From DATFVJ01 sp963851085 (GTDB taxonomy: Bacteria; Actinomycetota; Actinomycetes; Streptosporangiales; Streptosporangiaceae): a stretch of 64,000 bases of DNA. Positions within the stretch are counted from its first letter, which is position 1. Each line of letters starts with the position of its first letter. Shown here piece after piece: positions 1 to 8,520 of the stretch. The translations under genes were made by a program, and so were the position numbers. Location of the stretch: contig CAWKNX010000016.1 in NCBI GenBank assembly GCA_963851085.1, forward strand, positions 310,001 to 374,000. The letters are read 5' to 3'. Under the pieces are notes generated by a model. It searched no databases. It worked only from the letters and a program-made list of their open reading frames with translations, and was not told where the DNA came from.

Positions 1-2
1 TC

Positions 3-746
3 TGGATCGACTGCGAAATGACAGGTCTCGACCTGAACCGCGACGCCCTGGTCGAGATAGCCTGCCTGATCACCGACGGCGAGCTCAACATGCTCGACGA
101 GGGCATCGACCTGGTCATCAAGCCCCCACCCGAGGCGATCACCCAGATGTCTGACGTCGTCCGCGATATGCACACCGCATCCGGGCTGCTCGACGAGCTC
201 GCGAGCGGCGTGACGCTGGCCGAGGCACAGCAGCAGGTCATCGACTACGTGCTTGGTCACGGCCCCGAGCCGAGGAAGCTGCCGCTGTGCGGTAACTCGA
301 TCGCCACCGACCGCTCGTTTCTCGCCCGCGACATGCCTGACCTGGACGCGTTCCTGCACTACCGGATGGTCGACGTGTCGGGCGTGAAAGAGCTTGTGCG
401 GCGCTGGTACCCCAGGGTCTACTTCGCGAGCCCGGAAAAGAAGGGCGGCCACCGCGCACTCGCCGACATCACCGAGAGCATCCTCGAACTGCGGTACTAC
501 CGCGCGGCGGTGTTCGTGCCGCGGCCCGGCCCCGATTCCGCCACCGCGCGCGAACTAGCCAGAATGTACGTCGCCGGCCCGCCAGCTTCCCCGGACAGCG
601 CCGCCGGCGGCGCTGCTTCCACCGCCCCGGTGCCTGGTGCGGACGGCCATGCCCCCGGGCGCGGCGACGTCGGCTCGCGTGCCGGTCAGCCGCCTGGCGC
701 GGATGCGTCCGCCAGTTCGCGGCCGGACGCGTCAAGCACCGGCTGA
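3..746 (+). CDS. orn: oligoribonuclease Orn (5' end outside window)
   Basis: 3'-5' exoribonuclease of the DEDD superfamily that degrades 2-5 nt RNA and pGpG in the cytoplasm. The reading frame is already open at base 3 with WIDCEMTGLDL, the ExoI motif (D-x-E), so the start codon lies a few codons before the window and the first visible ATG at 18 is internal. The ExoIII motif is seen as HRALADI. After the conserved RYYR segment the protein carries a Pro/Ala/Gly/Ser-rich tail of about 55 residues, low-complexity and absent from short Orn proteins. tRNA-His follows on the same strand, as in other actinomycetes. Identity is firm; the exact N-terminus is not visible. Confidence 0.93.
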   Translation, partial: WIDCEMTGLDLNRDALVEIACLITDGELNMLDEGIDLVIKPPPEAITQMSDVVRDMHTASGLLDELASGVTLAEAQQQVIDYVLGHGPEPRKLPLCGNSIATDRSFLARDMPDLDAFLHYRMVDVSGVKELVRRWYPRVYFASPEKKGGHRALADITESILELRYYRAAVFVPRPGPDSATARELARMYVAGPPASPDSAAGGAASTAPVPGADGHAPGRGDVGSRAGQPPGADASASSRPDASSTG

Positions 747-845
747 ACCCGCCAGGCGCACAGTCGCGACCTGATTCGGTCCGGCGCCCCGGTACAGCTA
801 TGCTTCATCAAGCGCGCTGGTCGCCATCGATCCCGGTGCGCTCTT

Positions 846-923
846 GGTGGGCGTAGCTCAGTTGGTTAGAGCACCAGGTTGTGGTCCTGGGTGTCGGGGG
901 TTCGAGTCCCCTCGCTCACCCCA
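846..923 (+). tRNA. tRNA-His (anticodon GTG)
   Basis: A full cloverleaf can be drawn. The acceptor arm 847-853 pairs with 913-919, the D-arm contains AGCTCAGTTGGTTAGAGC, the anticodon stem CCAGG/CCTGG holds the loop TTGTGGT with GTG at 881-883, and the T-arm contains GTTCGAGTC. CCA is encoded at 921-923. The extra G at 846 can pair with C920, giving the eight-base-pair acceptor stem (G-1:C73) that is diagnostic of histidine tRNA. Confidence 0.96.
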
Positions 924-936
924 GAGTAAGCACGTT

Positions 937-968
937 CGAACCCCGGTCCCGGTTGTGACCGGGGTTCG
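937..968 (+). terminator. intrinsic-type hairpin after tRNA-His
   Basis: A perfect inverted repeat, CGAACCCCGGTC (937-948) against GACCGGGGTTCG (957-968), with an 8-nt loop, starts 13 nt after the tRNA CCA. It is followed by a weak T-rich run (TCGTTT). Likely the 3' end of the tRNA transcript. Confidence 0.6.
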
Positions 969-1020
969 TCGTTTCGGCGGGTAGGGGGCCGTGCGGACGC
1001 TGAATAGCCGGTCAACGTCG

Positions 1021-1201
1021 CTATGCCTTCACCATCCCCCAAACCACCTTCCCACCCCATCCATCCTTCACCGGATACCAGTCCCACCGCTCACAGAGTT
1101 CAGCGACGAGCGTGAGGCCTCGGCCCGCCTCATCATCGGCATGGGCATTCCTCGGGTCTGGCGCCATCGGGTTGCTGTCCCACACTTCAATGAGCACACG
1201 T
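1021..1201 (-). pseudogene. ATP-binding regulator, C-terminal fragment (piece 3 of 3)
   Basis: C-terminal part of a HATPase_c_2 (RsbW/anti-sigma-like) ATP-binding protein. It reads VLIEVWDSNP, then DDEAGRGLTLVAEL (the G-box with GRGL), and ends GKVVWGMVKA. It is cut off from the rest of the gene by the IS4-family element at 1202-2906. Dropping that element and one copy of its 6-bp target duplication joins this piece in frame to 2907-3079 (SDRARV then LIEVWD). Such proteins are usually kinase or anti-sigma modules acting on anti-sigma antagonists. With two insertions this one is presumably dead. Confidence 0.85.
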
Positions 1202-1310
1202 GCCACTGCCCTTTACTTCCAGGACTTCTGTTCCTGTGTGTCCGGTTCTTAGCGTTGCGTTACGAGTGAGTCACGATTGCGGCCGACGCTCCGGTGCGGC
1301 CGTGAACGCG

Positions 1311-1371
1311 ACGAGGCCCCTGCTATGACGTCGGGTGTCGAATCCATGATCGCCAGTCACAGGAGCCTCGT
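1311..1371 (+). promoter_or_regulatory. hairpin hiding the IS4 transposase ribosome-binding site
   Basis: ACGAGGCCCCTG (1311-1322) can pair with CAGGAGCCTCGT (1360-1371) at 11 of 12 positions. The right arm contains the Shine-Dalgarno AGGAG (1361-1365) and the first base of the TTG start. Transcripts entering from outside would fold this way, while a start between the arms would not. This is the known protection principle of IS10, IS50 and IS200; its use here is inferred. Confidence 0.5.
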
Positions 1372-2896
1372 TGCCTGCGAATTTTGCCATGCCCGTCGCT
1401 GTACCGTCCACTGCCGGCGATGATGCGGGCGGCCCGCCGGAGGCGGGCCTGGCCGCCCGGGTGGCGGCCGGGCCGGGCCTGTGGGAGGACGAGGAATGGC
1501 TGGCTGACCTGCGGCGCGAGAGCCTGCTGGAGTCGCTGCTGGCGACGGGGCGATCGCCGCGGCGGCCGGGGCGGAGCACCATCACAAGCTGGAGCGGGCG
1601 CTGAATGCCGAGGTCACGGCCCTGTGCCTGGTCACAGGGGCGCTGTTCCCGGTCCTCGGCTACGACGCGGTGCTCGCCCTGGTATTCGGCATGCCCGGCC
1701 TGCCTGTCAGGCCCGGCACCCCGGTGCCGACCGGCCCGGCCTACTCCAAGGCGCGGGAACGGTCCGGCGAGGCCCCGGCCCGGGCCATGTTCGGGGCCGA
1801 CGCGTCCCGGGACGACATTCCCGCAGGCCAGGACGGGACCGCGTTCGGCCTGGAGATCACCCAGATCGACGGCACCACCCTGGAACTGTTCAATGACCCG
1901 CTGCTCGCGGACGCGTTCGGCACCCCTTCCGCCGCCGCGAAGCCGCTGCTGCGTCTCGTGGGGCTGCTGCATTCGGGCACCCGCCGCTGGAAGGCCGCCG
2001 TCATCGGCGGCTACCTCGACGGGGAGAACGCCCTGGCCGACGGGTTGCAGGACGCGTTCGGCCCCGGGCAGCTGAACCTCGCCGACCGCGGCTTCTTCTC
2101 CATGGACCGCTGGATCCGGTTCTCCGGCACCGGCGCGCACCTGCTGTGGCGCGTTAAGAACGGCGCGAAGTGCGTCCCCTTCAAGACCCTTGACGTGCTG
2201 AAAGACGGATCTGAACTCGTGCTGCTGCGCGAGAGCGCCGCGATGCGCTCCCGCCGCCGCAGGAACGCCGGCGACCCCGCCCTCCCGTCCCTGCCGGACA
2301 CGATCGCGCGGCTGATCTGCTTCACCGTGCTGACCCGCACCCGCAGCGGCCGCACGAAAACCACCCAGATCAGGCTGCTCACCACGCTCCTGGACCCGGG
2401 CCTTTATCCCGCCGGCGAGCTCGCCGCCCTGTACCAGAAAAGATGGCTCATCGAAATCGCGTTCCTCCACCTGAAGAAAACCGTCCGCGGCACCGGCCGC
2501 GTCCTGCGCGGACGCTCCGCGGAACTCGTCCGCCAGGAAGCCTGGGCGCTGCTGCTCGCGCACAACATGATCGCCGGGCTCGCCGCCCGCGCCGCCGCCA
2601 CCGCCGGCCTCACCCCCGGCCAGATCTGCTTCACAGCCGTGCTGTCCCTCGCCCGCGCCGCCGTCACCGCCGACGCCTGCTGCCCGCACTGCGGCAAGCG
2701 CCCGGCCAGCGAAAACGCCCCGCTCGCCAGCCTCGACGCCGCGATCGTCGCCCTCCCGCCCGGCCGTGCTGACCGCCAGCGAACCTCCGGCCGCACCGCC
2801 GCCGAACGACGGAAATGGATCAGCGAACCAGCCGATTACACCCTCACCATCGTCCCGTCAAATCTCCCGGAAACGGACGTAAGTCCCGGAAGTTAA
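1371..2896 (+). CDS. IS4-family DDE transposase, in two frames
   Basis: Catalyses cut-and-paste movement of the flanking element. The N-terminal segment starts at TTG 1371 after AGGAG and reads to LLESLLATG. The rest continues in the -1 frame (AIAAAAGAEHHHKLERAL) and ends at TAA 2896. The switch point is a GGGGC run near 1547-1551. Visible catalytic residues are Asp in QIDGTTLELFND, Asp in LADRGFF, and Glu in YQKRWLIEIAFLHLK, the Y-(2)-R-(3)-E-(6)-K signature. A C-terminal CPHCGKRP zinc-binding pair follows. The -1 shift may be programmed frameshifting, a disabling deletion or a sequencing error; IS4 elements normally have one continuous frame. Confidence 0.85.
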
Positions 2897-2906
2897 GGGC
2901 AGTGGC

Positions 2907-3079
2907 ACACGTGCTCTGTCGCTGGATAGCCGCAACCCCACCCACCGCAACCGCTGCTCCTCGTCGTAACCGGGTAGTCTGCCATTGCGGTCAACGGATG
3001 CCTTAATGCCGTTCGTTGTCAGCTCAGATACCACTAGCTCAACGATATCGGAAATATCGCGCAATCCCCATTCCCATAT
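2907..3079 (-). pseudogene. ATP-binding regulator, central fragment (piece 2 of 3)
   Basis: Middle of the interrupted HATPase_c_2 protein: WGLRDISDIVELVVSELTTN is the N-box helix that binds Mg-ATP, followed by EEQRLRWVGLRLSSDRARV. It is bounded on the right by the ISKra4-family element (target repeat TTCCCATAT at 3071-3079) and on the left by the IS4-family element (ACACGT at 2907-2912). Both junctions rejoin in the same frame, so the ancestral protein can be read across them. Confidence 0.88.
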
Positions 3080-3171
3080 GGGTGCGGCTCCTGTGGGGGG
3101 ATGCAGTGTGAAGCGTTTTAGCGTGCCTGATGGCACTGTGTCCGGTTTGCTCGTGTCGGTGCGTGCGTAAA

Positions 3172-3230
3172 GGGCTCCTTCTCGTTACGGTCCCGGTTGT
3201 CTGACGACCGGATCGAAAAAGAAGGAGCCC
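3172..3230 (+). promoter_or_regulatory. hairpin hiding the ISKra4 transposase ribosome-binding site
   Basis: GGGCTCCTTCT (3172-3182) is exactly complementary to AGAAGGAGCCC (3220-3230), which contains the GAAGGAG Shine-Dalgarno of the ATG at 3232. An inner imperfect stem, CCGGTTGTC with GACGACCGG, lies between them. The same structure is in the second copy (32783-32841). It would block translation of read-through transcripts. Confidence 0.55.
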
Positions 3231-3231
3231 G

Positions 3232-4773
3232 ATGCAAGGGTACGTGCCTGCCCGGGACGAGGCGTTCGGGGAGTCGAGGAAGTGCTTCCGTGAGCTTGAG
3301 CAGTGGGCGGCGTCGGAGGAGGCAGCGGGTCTGCAGCACGCTGACCTGGAGGAACAGCTGGAGGCGCGGGGCCGGGAGCTGCTGCGGCGACTGTTCCAGG
3401 ACCGGCTGGACGCATCGGCTGCGGCCGAGGAGCGGCGTTATGACGTGGCTGGGGAGGACGGCGTGGTCCGCACGCGGGCGGAGAAAGGCCGGACCCGGCC
3501 GCTGGTGACGATATTCGGGCAGGTCACGGTGTCGCGGATCGCCTACCGGTCACCGGGCAGGCCGAATGTGCACCCGCTGGACGCGGCGCTGAACCTGCCG
3601 GAGGAAAAACACTCTCACGGGCTGCGCGGGCTCGCCGCGATCGAGTCGGCGCGCGGCTCGATGGAGGCGGCGCGCGCCGCGGTCACCCGCGCGACCGGCG
3701 TGAAGATCGGGAAGCGGCAGCTGGAGGAGCTGGCCCGCCGGGCTGCCGCGCACGTGGAGGCGTTCTACGCCTGGCGCCTGATCGAGCCGGCGCCGGAGGG
3801 GTGCCCGCTGATCCTGACCTTCGACGGCAAGGGCATCGTGATGCTGCCGGAGGCGCTGCGCCCGGCGACCGCCAGGGCCGCGGCATCGGCGGGGAACAAG
3901 CTGGCGACCCGGCTGTCGCCCGGGGAGAAGAACGGCCGCAAGCGGATGGCCGAGCTGGCCTGCGTCTACGACGCCGCCCCGGTCCCGCGCACGCCGGAGG
4001 ACGTCATCAGCACCCCCGCGCAGAAACGCAGGAAGAACAAAGCGCAGGCAGCGGCACCGAAGAGGAAGCACAAGCCGCGGGAGCCGCAGGCACGGGGCAA
4101 GTGGCTGACCGCCTCGGTCACCGACGACATCCCCGCCGTGATCGCGTCGGCCTTTGACGAGGCCGGGCGCCGCGACCCCGGCCACGAGCGCGAGTGGGTC
4201 GTCCTCATCGACGGTAACAACACCCAGATCGAGGCCGTCACCGCCGAGGCCGCGGCCCGCGGCGTCACGGTCACGATCATCATCGACCTGATCCATGTCC
4301 TTGAATACCTGTGGAAGGCAGCCTGGTCCTTCTTCGACAAGGGCGAGCCCGCCGCCGAGGAATGGGTCGCCGCCCAGGCCCGCAGGATCCTGCACGGCAA
4401 AGCACGGCAGGTCGCGGCAGGGATCCGCCGCCGGGCCACTTCTTACGGCTACTCCCGGGCCGAGCGCGGCGGCGCCGACGAATGCGCCCGCTACCTGGAG
4501 AACAAGCAGCACTACCTGGACTACGCCACCGCGCTGCGCAAAGGCTGGCCCGTCGCCACCGGGATAATCGAAGGGGCGTGCAGGCACATCGTCAAGGACA
4601 GAATGGACATAACGGGCGCCAGATGGGGACTCGAAGGCGCCGAGGCCATCCTGAAACTCCGCGCCCTCATCACCACCGGCGACTTCGACACCTACTGGCG
4701 CTTCCACCTCCGCAGCGAGCACGAACGCATCCACCACGCCAGATACCGCGAGACCCACGTCCTCGCAGCATAA
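3232..4773 (+). CDS. ISKra4-family transposase, copy 1
   Basis: 513-residue DDE transposase, intact. It starts at ATG 3232 after GAAGGAG. Landmarks are LTFDGKGIVM (first Asp), WVVLIDGNNTQIEAV and IIDLIHVLEYLWKA in the core, and the C-terminal GIIEGACRHIVKDRMDITGA with the catalytic Glu followed by ARWGLEGAEAILKLRAL, typical of ISKra4-family enzymes. A basic linker (KRRKNKAQAAAPKRKHKPRE) separates the two halves. Long open frames on the opposite strand here are shadows of its GC-rich codons. Identical to the protein at 32843-34384. Confidence 0.95.
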   Translation: MQGYVPARDEAFGESRKCFRELEQWAASEEAAGLQHADLEEQLEARGRELLRRLFQDRLDASAAAEERRYDVAGEDGVVRTRAEKGRTRPLVTIFGQVTVSRIAYRSPGRPNVHPLDAALNLPEEKHSHGLRGLAAIESARGSMEAARAAVTRATGVKIGKRQLEELARRAAAHVEAFYAWRLIEPAPEGCPLILTFDGKGIVMLPEALRPATARAAASAGNKLATRLSPGEKNGRKRMAELACVYDAAPVPRTPEDVISTPAQKRRKNKAQAAAPKRKHKPREPQARGKWLTASVTDDIPAVIASAFDEAGRRDPGHEREWVVLIDGNNTQIEAVTAEAAARGVTVTIIIDLIHVLEYLWKAAWSFFDKGEPAAEEWVAAQARRILHGKARQVAAGIRRRATSYGYSRAERGGADECARYLENKQHYLDYATALRKGWPVATGIIEGACRHIVKDRMDITGARWGLEGAEAILKLRALITTGDFDTYWRFHLRSEHERIHHARYRETHVLAA

Positions 4774-4800
4774 CGAACTCACCTCAGACGAGCCGCACCC

Positions 4801-4944
4801 TTCCCATATAACGTGCCGGGTATGGAGCCTCGCACAGCTCGCGGCGCTCGGAAATGCCCCGAGCCTCAGTTCAGATCGAAGAGGCCACGCTGCAATGGTT
4901 GCGGCTGCCACCTGCCGACTCATGGCTGTGCGGCTTCCGCTCAT
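4801..4944 (-). pseudogene. ATP-binding regulator, N-terminal fragment (piece 1 of 3)
   Basis: N-terminus of the interrupted HATPase_c_2 protein. ATG 4944 gives MSGSRTAMSRQVAAATIAAW, then PLRSELRLGAFPSAASCAR and HTRHVIWE, matching the usual start of actinomycete ATP-binding regulators (W-P-L-x-S-x-L-x-L-G-x-x-P-S-A, then C-A-R). A second in-frame ATG at 4923 is possible. ATG 4944 lies 7 nt past the stop of the small CxxC gene, suggesting translational coupling. The ISKra4 copy truncates the frame after HVIWE. Confidence 0.8.
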
Positions 4945-4951
4945 CGACGGC

Positions 4952-5122
4952 TCAGACCCCGTCGAGCGTGAACGCCGCCAGCTCGACACGCTGGCAGGGC
5001 CAATGGAGGCCGCAGACCGCACAGCGGCCGTGATCGCTGGTGTGTTCGTTGAGCACTTCGGTCGCGAGCGCGATCAGGTGCGCGAGTTCGGGTGGCAGGT
5101 AGTCAATGCTCAGCGCGGCCAT
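4952..5122 (-). CDS. small CxxC protein of unknown function, 56 aa
   Basis: ATG 5122 to TGA 4952 encodes MAALSIDYLPPELAHLI, a helical segment, then CAVCGLHWPC and VELAAFTLDGV. Three cysteines and two histidines suggest a minimal metal-binding knuckle. It starts 7 nt after the stop of the dTMP-kinase gene and ends 7 nt before the ATP-binding regulator start, so all three look like one operon. Small proteins of this kind sit before RsbW-like genes in other actinomycetes. Unlike its neighbours the frame is intact. No function can be assigned. Confidence 0.6.
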   Translation of the reverse strand: MAALSIDYLPPELAHLIALATEVLNEHTSDHGRCAVCGLHWPCQRVELAAFTLDGV

Positions 5123-5129
5123 TTTCTCG

Positions 5130-5737
5130 TCACGCCCTGTTGACCGCGAAGAAGGTCATAAGCCGGTCGCAAATGTAGCTCGCGGATTGCTCTGGCTGGC
5201 GCTGGTTGCAGTCCACTTTGAGCACATCAAAGCCGGCCTGAATCAGCCGCTCCGTGGCCTGACGGTAGAAGTGGGCCTCCGCGTGGCTACTGCCCGGCGA
5301 GAGCTGGAAGCGGTTATGTGGCCCCCGTTCACGCAGACGCTCAGAGATGACGTCCGGGTCGGCTTCGAGGATCACGGCCAGGTCAGGCCGATCCGCCTCG
5401 GCGTTGAGCTGCCAGAGGAAGGCTGGATCGATACCGTCGAAGCGCTGCATGACCAGGCCCGACGGAATGTAGCGGTCACAGATGATCGTCCGGCCCTGCT
5501 TCCGGATGCGCGCCGGATTTCCGTCTCGATGTGGTGATACCGATCCGCTGCGTACAGGCAGGCCAGCGCGTGGCCAGTGACCGTTTCGGTCAGCTCGCGG
5601 CACAGCACCCCGATAGGTCCGCTCGACGGCTCGGCGGTGACATGGACCTCTTCACCGGTGGCCACGAGCACCTGAGCCAGGTGATCGACGATGGTGGATT
5701 TCCCGGAACCGCTCGGCCCGTCCACGCTGACGAACAC
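5130..5737 (-). pseudogene. thymidylate kinase-like protein, frameshifted
   Basis: P-loop nucleoside-monophosphate kinase of the dTMP-kinase family. GTG 5737 gives MFVSVDGPSGSGKSTIVDHL (Walker A GPSGSGKS). The frame continues to CLYAADRYHHIETEIR, then is lost near 5510. The next frame carries GRTIICDRYIPSGLVMQ (the DR-Y motif), LAVILEADPDVISERLRERG, and ends at TGA 5130. One single-base indel explains the break. An upstream ATG at 5775, overlapping the exonuclease stop as ATGA, would need a further indel to join and may be the original start. The sequence is distant from housekeeping Tmk, so it is probably an accessory kinase. Confidence 0.75.
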
Positions 5738-5771
5738 GCCACGCTGCTGTGATCAGAAAAGGGCCGGAGCT

Positions 5772-6347
5772 TCATCGCTTCCTCCCGGTGGATCGCCGCG
5801 CAGTGCTTCGAGTGAGAGCGGACCCGCGACGGACGCCAACGGCCAGCTGGACGAACAACCGGGCCGTTACCAGCACGTCGTAGGTCGCTCGGTGGGGCGT
5901 CAGGTCATCCGGCAGTCCGTCGGCCAAGCTTGAGCGCCTCGACCAGCGCGCCGAGCCGGTAGCTGGCCTGGCCGGGCAGCAGCCGCCTGGCGAGCTTGAG
6001 CGTGTCGAAGACCTCGGGGCACTGCCAGTCGGAGTTCGCGCTGGATGACATCGACATCCACATGGGCGTTGTGGGCGACGAGCGCCGCGCCGTCCAGCGC
6101 AGAAGTGACCGCGTCCTTGATGTCCGCGAAGGCGGCTGAGCGGCCGCGATGTCATCGTTGCTCAGGCCATGAATGCGAGTCGCCATAGTATTTGATCGGA
6201 CTCGTCGGGCCTGCACCAGCCAGCTCACCGGTTCGCCGATGATGCCGCCGACGATCGGCACCGCGCCAGCTCCACCAGGTCCGGCGGCTGCTGGCCGTTG
6301 CCTTCGACGTCCACCACGGCGTAGCGCAGGCTGGTCCAGTCAGTCAT
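5772..6347 (-). pseudogene. DnaQ-like 3'-5' exonuclease, multiply frameshifted
   Basis: DEDD exonuclease spread over three frames. ATG 6347, after AAGGAAC, gives MTDWTSLRYAVVDVEGNGQQ (ExoI D-x-E). The next frame has PIVGGIIGEPVSWLV and ATRIHGLSNDDI. A third frame reads DAVTSALDGAALVAHNAHVD (ExoII N-A-x-x-D), then DWQCPEVFDTLKLARRLLPG and ADGLPDDLTPHRATYDVLVT (ExoIII H-x-x-x-x-D). At least three indels are needed. The start overlaps the radical SAM stop by 8 nt. Probably a nucleotide or repair exonuclease of the cassette; broken as written. Confidence 0.72.
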
Positions 6348-7497
6348 GTTGCTGTTCCTTCCATCCGATATCCGCCCGGCCATGGCGTCGGTGGTGGTGC
6401 GGATGCGCGCACGTCATGGACCTGGAACGCCGAAGCGCGTGTTGCAGGTAGTAGCGCGGCTGCTCGTCATCCAGACCCGGACACGACGGCTGCCCGCTCT
6501 GTGATGTCCACGACCCAGGCGCGTCGCCTCGGGCAAGACGCTGGCGACCTCACGAAGTCTGACCGTTCGTCGGTACCCGGTGGGCGCTCCGGCACAGGTC
6601 GAGCTGGGCAAGCGGGCAAATGTCGCACAGCTCAGCGATGCCCACATGCCCGTTGTAATCAGGCAGCCCATGGCGTAGCTCGCTGCGCACGACGTCTTGC
6701 GGAACAGCGAGCCTGATCCGGCGAAGGCGGCAAGCACGCGCTGTTCAAGCGTCTCGGGCACGATCTTCCGCCGCGCCGTCTCCTCATATGGCTCGGGCAG
6801 ACCGTTGGCCTGGTAGTAGGCAGCGATCTGGTCGCGGTAAAACAAGCCCGGTGAACACCGTGGCGTCGGCGTGCCTACTCAGCTCGTAGGCCGGTCCAGG
6901 TGCTCGGCGGAGTCATTCAGGCCTGGCACCAGCGGACGCCAGTACAAGATCGTCCGGTACTCTCGGCGCTCCGGACGCGCTCATGAGCATCAGCGACTCC
7001 GCCGCCACTGTGCGATGGATACGGCTCGATCGCGCGTTGTCGATACCAGAGTAGGTGAACAGCAACGTCACCTTAAGGCTGGTGAGTTCGTTCAGCCGGT
7101 CGGCGTCGCCCGGCGCCATTCGACAGCGCGTTATGACCAAGACATGATTGCGCAGCCCTCGCGCATCCAGGTCTTCGAGTACCGCGAAGGTATGCGGCCG
7201 CACGGCCGGGAGGAACGGGTCGGTCGCCCGGTTGAAGACCTGAACCGGCGTCACGTGCGGCTGGAAGTAGCGATGGCTCACCAGCGCCTCAACCGCCTCG
7301 GCATCGCCCATGAGTGCCCGCGGTTGCCGCTGATCCCACAGGCCGTAGGTGTGCCGGATGCAGTAGGCGCAGTCCAGCGGGCAGCCCTGGATGTGGTTCA
7401 GGCTGAGGCCGCTCTTGCGGTACTCCACGACTTCACGGGCACGTTCCGGCAGTTGGTCGATCTGATCCCTGCCCAGCAGGGCAACGGTAGGTCTCAC
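6340..7497 (-). pseudogene. radical SAM protein, multiply frameshifted
   Basis: GTG 7497 after GGGAG reads MRPTVALLGRDQIDQLPERA, then GCPLDCAYCIRHTYGLWDQ, the C-x3-C-x2-C cluster that binds the SAM-activating 4Fe-4S centre. The frame holds to AESLMLMSASG. Other frames continue with YWRPLVPGLNDSAEHLDRA, FYRDQIAAYYQANGLPEPYE, a C-terminal CDICPLAQLDLC cluster (a possible auxiliary Fe-S site), and end at TGA 6340. At least four indels are needed. The fold resembles spore-photoproduct-lyase-like or DNA-acting radical SAM enzymes, but no substrate can be named. Being next to an exonuclease and a nucleotide kinase suggests nucleic-acid chemistry. Confidence 0.75.
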
Positions 7498-7639
7498 CTA
7501 GCTTTCTCCCTCTCTCAGAGGGACGGAGACATTTGGCCGTCCGATTGGGAGGGTAGAGCGGAAACGATGAGGTAGTAGAAAGTTTCTCGATATTTCTAGA
7601 AATAACTATGCAGTGTGCTCGGCGGGCAACTTCTCGCCA
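7498..7639 (-). promoter_or_regulatory. AT-rich control region with palindrome before the radical SAM gene
   Basis: This 142-bp spacer is much richer in A/T than its neighbours. It holds the perfect palindrome TATTTCTAGAAATA (7591-7604) next to GAGAAACTTTC, and a hairpin GGACGG/CCGTCC (7521-7526 and 7537-7542). It lies between the XRE regulator gene and the operon it may control, so it is a plausible operator and promoter. Direct evidence is only the symmetry. Confidence 0.4.
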
Positions 7640-8520
7640 TCACTTCAGTGCCTCTGGCGCAAGGTCATCAATGACACGGGTGATGATCGCCCGCGCCGGC
7701 CCGACCATAGCTCGCCACGGCCGCAAGCTGGTCAAAGACCTTGCTGTACAGCTCGATCTCTTGCGGCTGCGCGAGGTTCAGCTCCGCTGAGAAGGTCTCC
7801 ACCATCACCCGGTCACCGTCGAGCAGCCAGAACCCATGAGCAGGCGCGACGACATAAGCCGTCCTGAAGCCGATGATGCCGAGCCGCACGTTCGGAAGCT
7901 GGGAGAACGAAATCAGCCGATCAAGCTGGCCGAGCATGACCGCTGGCGGACACAGCCGGTACCGCAGCGCCGCCTCAGTGAGGACGAAGTGGAAGCGCTT
8001 GTCTGGTTGATACAGAATCGCCTGCCTTTGAACACGTGTCCGCACCGCATCGTTGATGTCGTTGGGCACGTTGAACACGGTGATGCTCTGCGCAAAGCGT
8101 GCGCGGGCGTACTCGGCGGTCTGCAACAGGCCGGGGATAAAGGTTGATTCAAACGCCCGAACGAAGCCGCGTCTTGGCATCTAGCTCAGCAATCTCGTCT
8201 TGATGTGGACGAAGGCCCGTCTTGAGCTGCCGCTGCCACTCGGCATGTTGCGACTCAAGCGTATGCAGCGACGCCAGCAAGGCTTCGGCTTCAGCCTCAC
8301 GGTTCGTTGCTCGCGTCCAGCCGACGATGTCGTCGTCGATCGGCGCCTGGCGGCCATTCTCCAGCTTCGAGATCTTGGAAGCAGGCCATGACAAGGACTC
8401 CGCGAGCTGCTTGCCGGTCAGCCCGGCTTGCTGGCGCAGCTCGCGGAGTCGGTGCCCGAGGGCGCTGCGTGCCTCCTGGACGGCAGTGACGCCCGTTGAT
8501 CTAGTTGCTCGCAAAGTCAT
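7640..8520 (-). pseudogene. XRE/DUF5753 regulator, frameshifted
   Basis: ATG 8520 gives MTLRATRSTGVTAVQEARSA, then the helix-turn-helix GLTGKQLAESLSWPASKISK followed by LENGRQAP. Near 8165 the frame changes and the DUF5753 domain follows (STFIPGLLQTAEYARARFAQ, LTEAALRYRL, GFWLLDGDRVMVETFSAEL, DQLAAVASYGRA). A second indel near 7690 puts the expected C-terminus (AIITRVIDDLAPEALK) out of frame, ending at TGA 7640. Actinomycete regulators of this type are typically paired with a small DUF397- or DUF6879-like partner, which here is the gene just upstream. Two indels make the copy non-functional as read. Confidence 0.8.

Larger units (their letters stand above)
1202..2906 (+). mobile_element. IS4-family insertion sequence, 1705 bp
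   Basis: The ends are 26-bp terminal inverted repeats (1202-1227 and 2881-2906, 24 of 26 matching, both starting GCCACTGCCCTT). They are flanked by the 6-bp direct repeat ACACGT (1196-1201 and 2907-2912). The element carries one transposase gene with the IS4 signature and sits inside the ATP-binding regulator gene. The exact target duplication and the reconstructable host frame indicate simple transposition without later rearrangement. Confidence 0.93.
3080..4800 (+). mobile_element. ISKra4-family insertion sequence, copy 1, 1721 bp
   Basis: The ends are inverted repeats of at least 11 bp (GGGTGCGGCTC at 3080-3090, reversed at 4790-4800). They are flanked by a 9-bp direct repeat TTCCCATAT (3071-3079 and 4801-4809). 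The element appears identical to the copy at 32691-34411, including length and transposase, so the two moved recently. It lies in the ATP-binding regulator gene only about 170 bp from the IS4-family insertion. Confidence 0.95.

Noticed and set aside
1271..2689. 472-codon minus-strand open frame in the IS4 element
   Set aside because: Low-complexity Gly/Ala/Arg translation antisense to the transposase.
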